Shown here one piece after another: positions 1 to 5,998 of a stretch of 7,963 nucleotides of DNA. Origin of the DNA: CAVZRC01 sp052148775 (GTDB lineage Bacteria > Planctomycetota > Planctomycetia > Isosphaerales > Isosphaeraceae); contig JBKQHM010000304.1 of the NCBI GenBank assembly GCA_052148775.1, positions 1 through 7,963 on the forward strand, read 5' to 3'. Position numbers and translations under genes: made by a program. A model generated the notes under the pieces. It did no database searches and was not told the origin of the DNA. It saw only the letters and a program-made list of their open reading frames with translations. How positions within the stretch are numbered: the first letter of the stretch is position 1; each line of letters starts with the position of its first letter.

Positions 1-823
1 ACTCGTCGCCGAAGTCGTCGCGGAGCCGGACGACTTCCCCCATCGCGTCGCGTTCCTGGGTCAGCCGTCGACGACGCGCCACGATGGGGATCGCCGACTT
101 GATCCGCTTCAATCGTGCCTGTTCGCCGCGCGCCGAGCGGATCGACCCGCGGAGTCGTTCCGACTCGTCGAGCGCATCGCGATAGACCCGGTCGTGCCGC
201 TGCCAATCCTCGCTCGGCAACTGGTGCTGCTTGAGCTCGTCCTGGGCGTCGCGGAGCTCGGTCAGGGTCTTGTTGATCCGGGGATTCTGGGCCCGGGGCT
301 TGAACAGCTCGTCGAGCCCTTTCTGGAGCGTCTCATGCGCCCGGCGCAGGCCCGCGAGGCCGGCGCCGGCGGCGAAGAGCAGCTCGCCCAGGCGGCCCTG
401 CCCGGTGCGGATTTCCTCGCCTGCGCGGGAGAGCCGTTCGTGGTCGATGCCGAAGAGCGCCTCGAAGGTGTCCTGGTTGATGCCGCCGAGGAATCGGGCC
501 AACTGCTCGTCGGCGATCGGCGAGGAATCGTCGGGGCCTCGGAGCGTATTCCGATTGCCCCGTCGCCGTAGGATCTCCAGCTCGTCGCCACTGCTGTGGC
601 GCAGCTTACCCCCGACGCGGAGCTGGTCGTTGGGATGGACGAAGTGGTCGGCCGAGAGGTGGGGGAAGTCGAACAGCAGGTATGAGAGGGCCCGCATCGA
701 CGAGGTCTTGCCCGCCTCGTTGGGGCCGTAGACCAGGTGCAGGCCGTGGGTGCCCTCGGAAAAGTCCAGCACTGCGCCGGTGAACGGCCCCACCGCCTTC
801 AAGTTCAGGCTCAGCAGTTTCAT
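1..823 (-). CDS. YhaN/SbcC-like AAA ATPase, N-terminal part (runs off left edge)
   Basis: The minus-strand frame starts with ATG at 823-821 and is open to the window edge, giving about 274 codons without a stop. Seen: an N-terminal beta strand typical of SMC/Rad50-like ATPases, then Walker A 'GPNEAGKTS' at residues 33-41. Next comes a region around residues 105-165 with 'FLGGINQDTFEALFGIDH' and 'LGELLFAAGAGLAGL', which is the signature of the YhaN-type AAA domain. From about residue 170 the sequence is charged and Arg/Glu/Gln-rich, consistent with the start of the coiled coil. Known: YhaN/SbcC-type proteins pair with SbcD-like nucleases, and ATP hydrolysis drives DNA-end processing. The start lies 11 bp after the stop of the upstream nuclease gene, so the two are almost certainly co-transcribed. 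There is no strong Shine-Dalgarno sequence, and translational coupling is likely. Walker B and the signature motif would lie beyond the edge. Confidence 0.93.
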   Translation of the reverse strand, partial: MKLLSLNLKAVGPFTGAVLDFSEGTHGLHLVYGPNEAGKTSSMRALSYLLFDFPHLSADHFVHPNDQLRVGGKLRHSSGDELEILRRRGNRNTLRGPDDSSPIADEQLARFLGGINQDTFEALFGIDHERLSRAGEEIRTGQGRLGELLFAAGAGLAGLRRAHETLQKGLDELFKPRAQNPRINKTLTELRDAQDELKQHQLPSEDWQRHDRVYRDALDESERLRGSIRSARGEQARLKRIKSAIPIVARRRRLTQERDAMGEVVRLRDDFGDE

Positions 824-834
824 GGGATCTCACG

Positions 835-2121
835 TCACGTCGAGGCGCGGCCGTTGGCCTCGCCGCTTTGGGATTTCCGGAGCAGGTCCAGGAGCAGGGG
901 CTGCACCTGGTTCAGCAGCGTTCGCAGCCATTCCGCCTCGCCGAGTTGCGGGCTGTCGGGGTCGTGGAGGAACTCCGCCGGCAGTTTGCGCTTCAGGTCG
1001 GCCAGGTCGTCGACGACCCCGCGCAAAGAACCGGGATCGCCGCGGAGCTGCTCCAGGACGTCCAGCAACTCCTCGATCGGGCCGTCGGGGATCATCACGG
1101 CGCTCGGCGGCTGGAGCTGGAACTCGACCTTCTCGACCCAGAGCCGGTCGTTGCCGCGTTCGGTGGCGAGGCCGCGGACCTCGTTGATGAACCGATCCGG
1201 ATCGGCGTTCAGCCGCCCGTGCAGCGCGGACGTGCCGCCGAGGACCACCCGGACGGCCAGCAGGCAGTCGGGGTCGGGCTCGGAGGCCAGTAAGCCGTCG
1301 AGCATCTCCGCCGTGCGGCCGAGCAGGTCCGACTCGGTGTCCAGCTCCGAGACCTCGACCCGGCCCCGCTCCCATCGGGCCTGGTCCAATCGGTGGAAGA
1401 CCGGGTGGAAGCTGCGGTCCGCATTGATGGTGACCAGCAGGCACCCCTTGGGGCCGCTCTCGCGAATGTGCCGGCCCTGCACGTTGCCGGCGAAGACGAC
1501 CGGCGGGTCCTGGCAGGGAATCTGTCGCATGTGGATGTGGCCGAGTGCCCAGTAGTCGTAGCCGCGGAGCCGGAGCTCTTCGAGCGTGCAGGGGGCGTAG
1601 CGCTCATGTCCGTCGGCACCGCCCAGGCCGGTGTGGAGCAGGCCGATATTGATGCAGCCCGGGACGGGCGCCGGATAGGCCGCGGCCAGGTTCTCCGTGA
1701 CCGCGGCCTTCGCGAAGCTCTGGCCGTGGATCGCGACGTCGAGGTCTTTCAACGTCGCGGTCTCGGGCCGATCGTGCGAGAGCATCTTGACGTTCTCCGG
1801 CAACGTCAGGCCGCGGGTCATCTTGTTGGCTGCGTCGTGGTTGCCGGCGATGACGAAGACCGGGATCTTGTGGTCCCTGAGCCGGTTGAGCTCTTTCTTC
1901 AGGTACAAGACGGTGCTGTAGTCGCGCCAATCGCCGTCGTAGAGGTCGCCGGCGATCAGGAGGAAGTCGACCGATTTCTCGATGGCCAGATCGACGAGTC
2001 GCGTGAAGGCCCGGCGGGTCGCGCCGCGGATGCGTCCCGCGGGCGCGTTCTCGTACTTCTCCAGGCCCTTGAGCGGGCTGTCCAGGTGGATATCGGCCGC
2101 GTGGATGAAAGTGATTGCCAT
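835..2121 (-). CDS. DNA repair exonuclease, SbcD/YhaO-like metallophosphoesterase
   Basis: A 428-residue protein when started at ATG 2121. Seen: all calcineurin-like phosphoesterase motifs in order. These are D10-x-H12 ('HAADIHLDSPL'), 'AGDLYD' with D59, 'GNHD' at 93-96, a histidine in 'LLHTG' (H163) and 'GHIH' at 194-197. About 220 further residues form the C-terminal capping region. Known: this arrangement belongs to the SbcD/Mre11/YhaO family, metal-dependent nucleases working with a Rad50/SbcC-like ATPase, here encoded directly downstream. The frame can be extended five codons to a GTG at 2136, but family members begin just before 'FIHAADIH'. A TATAAT box overlaps that extension, so ATG 2121 is preferred. 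The likely role is processing of double-strand breaks or hairpins in the cytoplasm. The exact subfamily (SbcD versus YhaO) cannot be settled by eye. Confidence 0.95.
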   Translation of the reverse strand: MAITFIHAADIHLDSPLKGLEKYENAPAGRIRGATRRAFTRLVDLAIEKSVDFLLIAGDLYDGDWRDYSTVLYLKKELNRLRDHKIPVFVIAGNHDAANKMTRGLTLPENVKMLSHDRPETATLKDLDVAIHGQSFAKAAVTENLAAAYPAPVPGCINIGLLHTGLGGADGHERYAPCTLEELRLRGYDYWALGHIHMRQIPCQDPPVVFAGNVQGRHIRESGPKGCLLVTINADRSFHPVFHRLDQARWERGRVEVSELDTESDLLGRTAEMLDGLLASEPDPDCLLAVRVVLGGTSALHGRLNADPDRFINEVRGLATERGNDRLWVEKVEFQLQPPSAVMIPDGPIEELLDVLEQLRGDPGSLRGVVDDLADLKRKLPAEFLHDPDSPQLGEAEWLRTLLNQVQPLLLDLLRKSQSGEANGRAST

Positions 2122-2127
2122 GCGGAC

Positions 2128-2133
2128 ATTATA
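2128..2133 (-). promoter_or_regulatory. Possible -10 box giving a leaderless exonuclease mRNA
   Basis: The minus strand carries a perfect TATAAT whose 3' end lies 6 nt before the ATG at 2121. A transcription start seven bases downstream of the box would fall on that ATG, giving a leaderless message. No Shine-Dalgarno sequence precedes the ATG, which fits. The -35 region is weak: TGGAGC at about 18 bp spacing matches TTGACA at three of six positions. A perfect AT-only hexamer in such GC-rich DNA is suggestive but could be chance. Confidence 0.35.
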
Positions 2134-2196
2134 CACCCGTTAATCGCCGGGCTCCATCGCGACTGTGTCGGGTGCTCGAGGCGGCCGATATTCCGG

Positions 2197-3123
2197 TCAG
2201 TTCTTCGGGTCGGCCAGCCGGACCTGGCTGGCTGTGGGGAAGTCGTCGGGGATGGGGATGGTGACCTTACCGGTGGCGGCCCACTCGGTGCCGCGGAGCA
2301 TCACGGTGCGGAATCCGATGCATCGGATCGCCGTGGTGTCGTCGCCCATCGCATGGCCCATCACGGTCGTGAAGACGCGTCCCTTGCCAAACGGGATGAC
2401 CCAGATCATCGGCTCGTTGGTGCCGGTGCCGCCCTTGGTCTTGTCGGAATAAGCCGTCGCGAGGATCTCCATGTGCTCGGCCGGCCCGCGCTGGCCGTGG
2501 TAGAGTTCGTCCTTGGCGTGCATCCACTCGGCGGGCATGCCGCGGGTGATCGGGTGGTCGGGGTTGCGGACGACGACCTGGAACGCGTGCATCGGCCCGT
2601 GGCCCGAGCCCGGCCCCTGGCCCTTGGGCGTGCGGACGACCTTGCCGCTGTCGTCGATCGTGAGCCGGTCGCCGTAGCCCGGATTGCGCCAGCCCAGGCC
2701 GATCATCTCGTTATAGGCGGGCCAGTCGGGGAACGCGTTATTGGCCGCGTGGATGATCGCCAGTCCGCCACCCTTGGCGACGTAATCCTCGAGCGCCTTG
2801 CGGACCTCCGCGGGCCACGACTGACCGTTGTAGTTGCTGAGCACGACGTCGTACTTCGAGAAATCGGGGCGGAACGCGTCCCAGGCCGATGGCTTGGCCT
2901 TCGCGTCGGGCGTGGTCACGACGTCCACTGTGAACCGGCCCGAACGCTCCAGGTCGGCCTTCATCGGCGGGGTCATGATCCGCCAGTTGTGGTTGTTCTG
3001 ACCGTCCACGATCAGCACGCGGACCTTCTCCTCGGCACCCCGAGCCGGCCCGACCAGGCCCAGGCCGAGCACACAGACAGCCAGTAAACCGACGGCCGCC
3101 GCACCGTTACGAATCCCGATCAT
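2197..3123 (-). CDS. Secreted ThuA-domain protein
   Basis: A 308-residue protein. Seen: a signal peptide (basic 'GIRNG', hydrophobic residues 8-25, probable cleavage near 'PARGAEE' at 26-32). This is followed by 'VRVLIVDGQNNHNW', the segment 'VRKALEDYVAKGGGLAIIH', 'NPDHPITRGMP' and 'GKGRVFTTVMGH'. These are hallmarks of the ThuA family, a glutamine-amidotransferase-like fold. Known: ThuA-like proteins were named from trehalose utilisation, and planctomycetes carry many secreted copies often linked to sugar breakdown, but the exact reaction is unresolved. The start is well supported by an AAGGAG ribosome site nine bases upstream. No sugar genes are next to it, so its substrate cannot be inferred from context. 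Residue 17 is Cys, but the preceding residues do not make a good lipobox. Confidence 0.93.
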   Translation of the reverse strand: MIGIRNGAAAVGLLAVCVLGLGLVGPARGAEEKVRVLIVDGQNNHNWRIMTPPMKADLERSGRFTVDVVTTPDAKAKPSAWDAFRPDFSKYDVVLSNYNGQSWPAEVRKALEDYVAKGGGLAIIHAANNAFPDWPAYNEMIGLGWRNPGYGDRLTIDDSGKVVRTPKGQGPGSGHGPMHAFQVVVRNPDHPITRGMPAEWMHAKDELYHGQRGPAEHMEILATAYSDKTKGGTGTNEPMIWVIPFGKGRVFTTVMGHAMGDDTTAIRCIGFRTVMLRGTEWAATGKVTIPIPDDFPTASQVRLADPKN

Positions 3124-3132
3124 CGTTCTCGT

Positions 3133-3138
3133 CTCCTT
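3133..3138 (-). promoter_or_regulatory. Shine-Dalgarno site of the ThuA-domain gene
   Basis: AAGGAG on the minus strand, nine bases before the ATG at 3123. It fixes the start codon and the signal peptide. Confidence 0.8.
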
Positions 3139-3160
3139 CTGGCAAGTCGACCGGATTCCC

Positions 3161-3286
3161 CGCGGAGGCGCGGAGGGCGCCGCAGAGGTCGCGGAGAAAC
3201 CCCGGAAGACGGGGCTATCTTCGGGCTTCTCCGCGCGCTCTGCAAGAAACTCGTTCTCCGCGATGCGATCTCCGCGAGAAACTCGT
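3161..3286. repeat. GCGGAG/CTCCGC repeat cluster with hairpin
   Basis: GCGGAG occurs at 3162, 3170 and 3191, and the complementary TCTCCGCG at 3228, 3255 and 3269. AGAAACTCGT is directly repeated at 3245 and 3277. A nested hairpin is formed by GCGGAGAA (3191-3198) with TTCTCCGC (3227-3234), enclosing CCCCG/CGGGG (3200-3204 and 3210-3214) with a 5-nt loop. The cluster lies between the HEPN gene stop and the ThuA start, both minus strand. It could halt transcription after the toxin gene, but no T-run follows on the minus strand, so a classical intrinsic terminator is not shown. Confidence 0.6.
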
Positions 3287-3304
3287 CGACTCCAGGTGGA
3301 CTCC

Positions 3305-3709
3305 TCAGGGCTTTCCCAACTGGCGCTGGCGCTCGGCCCGGTGCAGGACGGCCTCGGCCAGGCGCACCGTCCTGCGATACAGCGCCGGGGTAACGGGCCC
3401 GGAAAACCCCGGATAGCGCGTCTCGACCGCGAAGCGCGTTAACGGCTCCGCCCGGCGGACGTACTTGGGAACTTTCAGTCCCGAGTTCTCCAGCAAGGTC
3501 AAGAGCTTCGCGAGGTCATGGATGTAAGGAAAGGTCAGCCCGCGATGAAGGAACACGGCCTTGATAGACTTCTCCGCTGCCTGTTGCGCATGGTAGCAAA
3601 GGTCTTCCAGATACGCTTCGGGAATCTCTGCCTTGGCACAGGCCGGGTTGCTCCGGGCCCGGTTGAGCCATTCGCGCGGGTCGTCCGGAGGGAGTCGGCT
3701 ACGCCCCAT
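3305..3709 (-). CDS. HEPN-domain protein, probable toxin of a MNT-HEPN pair
   Basis: A 134-residue, mostly helical protein. Seen: 'CYHAQQAAEKSIKAVFLHRG' at 38-57, 'FPYIHDLAKLL' at 60-70 and 'ETRYPG' at 96-101. This is the standard pattern of HEPN proteins encoded beside minimal nucleotidyltransferases (COG2250 type). Known: in the HepT/MntA system the HEPN toxin is an RNase with an RX4HXY motif, and the partner AMPylates its Tyr. The corresponding stretch here is R92-FAVE-T97-R98-Y99, so Arg and Tyr are kept but the catalytic His position is Thr. RNase activity should therefore not be assumed. The start ATG lies inside the end of the nucleotidyltransferase gene (11-bp overlap), which implies coupled translation. 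Confidence 0.9.
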   Translation of the reverse strand: MGRSRLPPDDPREWLNRARSNPACAKAEIPEAYLEDLCYHAQQAAEKSIKAVFLHRGLTFPYIHDLAKLLTLLENSGLKVPKYVRRAEPLTRFAVETRYPGFSGPVTPALYRRTVRLAEAVLHRAERQRQLGKP

Positions 3710-4052
3710 AGACGACCTTTCCCTCCCGCAAGGCCGGGCAGATCACCAGACACGGCGTTTCGCGATAGCGTTCCGCCTCTTCCGGAGTGACGACGATGAT
3801 GTCGACGGCTTCCCCGGCTCCGTGCATCTGGCGGTAGATCCTTTCGACGAGCCGTCCGCGTTGAAAACGGCCCCCTTTGATGACTAACAGATCGACATCG
3901 CTGTCGGGCCCCATCTCCCCCCGCGCCGCCGAGCCGAACAGGATGATCTTCTCGGGCTGTGCCGCCTCGACGACGCGGCGTACGAGGTCACGGAGGACGC
4001 TCGGCTCCAGCTCGCGTTCCCCGAGAGGCTTCTTCCCGCGTCTACCAGCCAT
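3699..4052 (-). CDS. MNT-type nucleotidyltransferase, probable antitoxin
   Basis: A 117-residue protein. Seen: 'ILFGSAARGEMGPDSDVDLLV' (about residues 37-57), the nucleotidyltransferase signature GSxxRG followed by SDVD with metal ligands D52 and D54. The probable third acidic ligand is D84 in 'AVDIIVV'. The size and single domain match the minimal nucleotidyltransferase (MNT) class. Known: such proteins act as antitoxins for adjacent HEPN toxins, in MntA-HepT by adding AMP groups to a toxin Tyr. All catalytic residues appear intact here. The gene precedes and overlaps the HEPN gene. A GGGGTG stretch just upstream of the ATG may serve as a weak ribosome site. Confidence 0.92.
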   Translation of the reverse strand: MAGRRGKKPLGERELEPSVLRDLVRRVVEAAQPEKIILFGSAARGEMGPDSDVDLLVIKGGRFQRGRLVERIYRQMHGAGEAVDIIVVTPEEAERYRETPCLVICPALREGKVVYGA

Positions 4053-4118
4053 GTTTCACCCCGCCAAATTCGCGCCGAGCGACGCCCATGAAGCAGGTTA
4101 CGAAGCGGTATCGGACCA

Positions 4119-4402
4119 TCAGAGAGATTCCATCTCGCAACGAACGAGCTCTTTGGCTTGAGCGTCGGCTTCGGCCAACACGGCCCGGATCTGTTCTCGC
4201 TCGCCGGGATCGTAAGGCCCGACGTCTTGCCGGCCCGGATCAGCTCACGCCTCAGCTCGTAGTCCGCGATCCCCGGGACGATCATCCGCGCGCCCGACGC
4301 CAGGCGAGCCTGCGCCCATTGACGGCACGCCAGGGCGTCCGGTCGCGCTAGAGGATTGGTCAACAGCCCCAGGGTTTCCGTATCGAGGACGATCAACCTC
4401 AT
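4119..4402 (-). pseudogene. Frameshifted, truncated PIN-domain (VapC-like) toxin
   Basis: The frame from ATG 4402 begins 'MRLIVLDTETLGLLTNP' and continues through 'MIVPGIADYELRRELIRAGK' to about residue 62. This is the N-terminal half of a PIN nuclease, with the first acidic residue in 'VLDT' and the helix 'ADYELRREL'. After about 4210 the reading becomes nonsensical in this frame. A coherent tail ('EREQIRAVLAEADAQAKELV', then a stop at 4121-4119) is found in another frame. The total is 284 nt, not a multiple of three and far short of the roughly 130-150 codons of the family. The downstream PIN acidic residues are not found, so the toxin is probably dead. Continuing in the original frame gives 172 codons ending at 3884, but that end merely overlaps the nucleotidyltransferase gene out of frame. 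The ATG overlaps the stop of the upstream antitoxin gene by four bases (ATGA). Confidence 0.72.
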
Positions 4403-4617
4403 GAGCCGAATCGCAGGCGGTCGGATAACCGGTCTTCATCGACGACGCGCGTGAGATAGTCGAGGGTCTCGCGCTGCTCGGCGGCGTCCCCGATTTCCTC
4501 GATGACCTCGAGTGCCGCCAGGGCCATTGCATTCCGCTGACGGACCTCATCCTCGGTGAGTCGGACGGCCTTGGCCGCGATCATCGAACGATCGGAGAGA
4601 GGCTGCCCGACGATCAT
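4399..4617 (-). CDS. Small putative antitoxin of the broken PIN module
   Basis: 72 codons from ATG 4617, or 61 from an internal ATG at 4584 ('MIAAKAVRLTEDEVRQRN'). Neither has a clear ribosome site, and the shorter form may be the real one. Seen: a short, charged, helical protein with 'RLTEDEVRQRNAMALAALEV' and a C-terminal 'VVDEDRLSDRLRFG'. No DNA-binding domain can be named with certainty. The functional call rests mainly on context: its stop overlaps the start of the PIN-domain gene by four bases (ATGA), the classic layout of antitoxin before toxin. It is an intact frame while its partner is damaged, so it may now be an orphan antitoxin. Confidence 0.65.
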   Translation of the reverse strand: MIVGQPLSDRSMIAAKAVRLTEDEVRQRNAMALAALEVIEEIGDAAEQRETLDYLTRVVDEDRLSDRLRFGS

Positions 4618-4848
4618 GATTTCGTGCGTCGTTCATGTAATTTTCACCGTCGTCGCCCCGGAAAGGTCCCGTATCTTCGAGTCTATCCAGTCGGCTTTGT
4701 CCCGGCAAACGGCGAGCCCAGAAGGGATATCGAACGGCCCCGCCTTCTGCCGGTGTCGTCGAAAACCGTATGATCCGATCCGCGGCTTTCTCCGGACGGA
4801 TTTCCCCATCGCGACCATCTGCAATTCATCGGCTGACCGGGTTCGGCA

Positions 4849-4998
4849 GGGCTCGTCGCGGAAGTCGGCGAGGAGGTTCGCGGCGGAGACCTCCGCCATG
4901 CGGTGACGGGCCTCGGCCGCCGCGCTGCCCAGGTGGGGGGTGATGAGGACGTTGGGAACAGGTGCCAGGGGCAGACCAGGTTCCCAGGCGTCAGGCGT
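4849..4998 (-). pseudogene. C-terminal remnant of a D-2-hydroxyacid dehydrogenase
   Basis: Within an open minus-strand frame, about 50 codons read 'TPDAWEPGLPLAPVPNVLIT' followed by 'PHLGSAAAEARHRMAEVSA' and 'ANLLADFRDEP'. Known: D-isomer-specific 2-hydroxyacid dehydrogenases (glyoxylate/hydroxypyruvate reductase type) end with a 'P-L-x-x-x-P-N-V-x-x-T-P-H-x-G-S' segment carrying the catalytic His. A helix with 'RMAE...NLL' and a short tail follow. Only this last portion is recognisable; the N-terminal catalytic domain and the NAD-binding Rossmann fold are absent upstream. It is therefore a truncated relic, not a working enzyme. The flanking residues in the same frame are unrecognised. Confidence 0.68.
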
Positions 4999-5079
4999 CC
5001 ACAGGCGCCAGGCGGTAGACCAAAAGGCCTCAGGGGCAGAACCCGCGGGCGTGGTAACATGGTCTGATCTCGCGGGTGT

Positions 5080-5111
5080 GACGGAAAAAACCAGTAACCT
5101 GAACTGACCCC
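5080..5111. repeat. Dispersed short repeat, copy 1
   Basis: A 32-nt segment around 'GGAAAAAACC...AACCTG..CTGA' that aligns with 6706-6739: 28 identities over 34 columns, with four mismatches and two one-base gaps, counted by hand. It is not within any gene. The origin of the repeat is unknown. Confidence 0.5.
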
Positions 5112-5283
5112 GCGGTCTTCCCGGACTTCCCGACGTCCCATAAGTGGATCCTCGATGGATCATCCAGGTACGGGCAACTCTCGTCGATCCGGATCGCGAG
5201 TCAGACCGGGTCCGCGAGGACCGAAATGAGTATCCTCAAGTGATAGAGCGCTCGCCGGACCAGGGCTAAGTATTCGGCAGTGC

Positions 5284-5850
5284 GTGGGAGATGGCTCGAT
5301 CGTGGTATCAACTCAGTTGCTCGAGCAAGTCGCCGAGGCCGTGCGCGATTACTGCGCCGCGAAGGGATACGTCAGGGGCTCGAACTGGAACCCCCTGACT
5401 CCCCAGGACAGTGTCGCCGCGCTGGCGATGGCAAGGGTCCTGATCGGGTCCGGGGCGTTCGACCATTACATCGCCGTCGCGCCGGAGGGCCATGTCTACG
5501 GCTTCTTCTTCGAACGGCTGGGAGCCCCGGTCCTCTCGATCCTCGTCGATTATCCCCCCACGCGGGTCGAATCGGCGAACAACCTCTCGGCGATCCGCGG
5601 GGGACGCGTCTTGCTGATCGAGGACGACATCGTCAGCGGAATCTCGCTCGACCTGGTGATGAAGGAGGTCGCGCGGCGCGATCCGAGTTCGGTGTCGTTG
5701 TACCTGGGACGGGACAAGGACTCCCAGCAGTTGCAGAACATCCCGGCGCAAATCGACCGGGTGTATCTCGCCGAGGACAGCCTTGACCCGGCAGGTCGGG
5801 GTCGGTATGAGTCGGAGTTCCTCGATTTTTTCCAGCACCTCGGGCGGTAG
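5284..5850 (+). CDS. Phosphoribosyltransferase-like protein
   Basis: 188 residues from GTG 5284; a second in-frame GTG at 5302 would remove six residues. No ATG and no clear ribosome site is present, so the start is uncertain. Seen: helices at the N-terminus, 'DHYIAVAPEGHVYGFFFERL' at 60-79, 'APVLSILVDYPP' at 81-92, then 'GGRVLLIEDDIVSGISLDLV' at 106-125. The last resembles the PRPP-binding loop of type I phosphoribosyltransferases (four hydrophobics, two acidic residues, then a small-residue/Gly loop), with an extra Asp where a hydrophobic residue is usual. Known: this fold covers nucleotide salvage enzymes and their non-catalytic relatives. The substrate cannot be assigned. It begins the plus-strand arm and lies 148 bp before the metallophosphoesterase start. 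Confidence 0.8.
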   Translation: MGDGSIVVSTQLLEQVAEAVRDYCAAKGYVRGSNWNPLTPQDSVAALAMARVLIGSGAFDHYIAVAPEGHVYGFFFERLGAPVLSILVDYPPTRVESANNLSAIRGGRVLLIEDDIVSGISLDLVMKEVARRDPSSVSLYLGRDKDSQQLQNIPAQIDRVYLAEDSLDPAGRGRYESEFLDFFQHLGR

Positions 5851-5917
5851 TGGTCAAGGATCGTTGTTCGGCGCGGGTCTCCGCGCACCCGAAAGGTCAC
5901 CGCCGTGAACTGGACCG

Positions 5918-5964
5918 AAGGTCTCCCGACTTCGGTCGGCCGGGTGGCGAGGTCGGGAGACCTT
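5918..5964. repeat. Large inverted repeat between phosphoribosyltransferase and phosphoesterase genes
   Basis: AAGGTCTCCCGAC (5918-5930) is the exact reverse complement of GTCGGGAGACCTT (5952-5964): 13-bp arms and a 21-nt spacer. An alternative pairing, CCGAA (5915-5919) with TTCGG (5931-5935), competes with the left arm. It lies 68 nt after the phosphoribosyltransferase stop and ends 34 nt before the ATG chosen for the phosphoesterase. It has the look of a REP-like palindrome, and no T-run follows. Confidence 0.7.
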
Positions 5965-5998
5965 GCCACAACTCGTGACCATGGGAGTTGCGGATCAG

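Larger units (their letters stand above)
4618..5283. other. Gene-poor divergent region with remnants
   Basis: This stretch of about 665 bp separates the minus-strand arm from the plus-strand arm. It contains the eroded dehydrogenase C-terminus (4849-4998) and a short dispersed repeat (5080-5111). No intact gene is supported in either strand. A 176-codon minus frame (4633-5163) spans the remnant, but only its middle resembles a known protein. Nothing convincing is seen between 5113 and 5283. Promoters for the divergent arms may lie here, but no clear box is visible. Confidence 0.55.

Noticed and set aside
194..731. Overlapping plus-strand frames at the left edge
   Set aside because: They are antisense to the YhaN-like ATPase, which shows Walker A and family motifs.
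1393..3087. 564-codon open frame on the plus strand
   Set aside because: It lies antisense to the exonuclease and ThuA genes, spans their boundary, shows no recognisable domain, and is the usual by-product of high GC.
4042..4119. 25-codon minus ORF ('MVRYRFVTCF...') linking the PIN remnant to the nucleotidyltransferase
   Set aside because: It overlaps both neighbours and could couple translation, but it has no ribosome site or recognisable feature and is probably chance.
3884..4402. 172-codon minus frame as one intact protein
   Set aside because: Only its first ~62 residues look like a PIN domain, and its end runs out of frame through the nucleotidyltransferase gene.
4633..5163. 176-codon minus frame as a real gene
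   Set aside because: Only the dehydrogenase-like middle is recognisable; the N- and C-terminal parts look like read-through of non-coding DNA.
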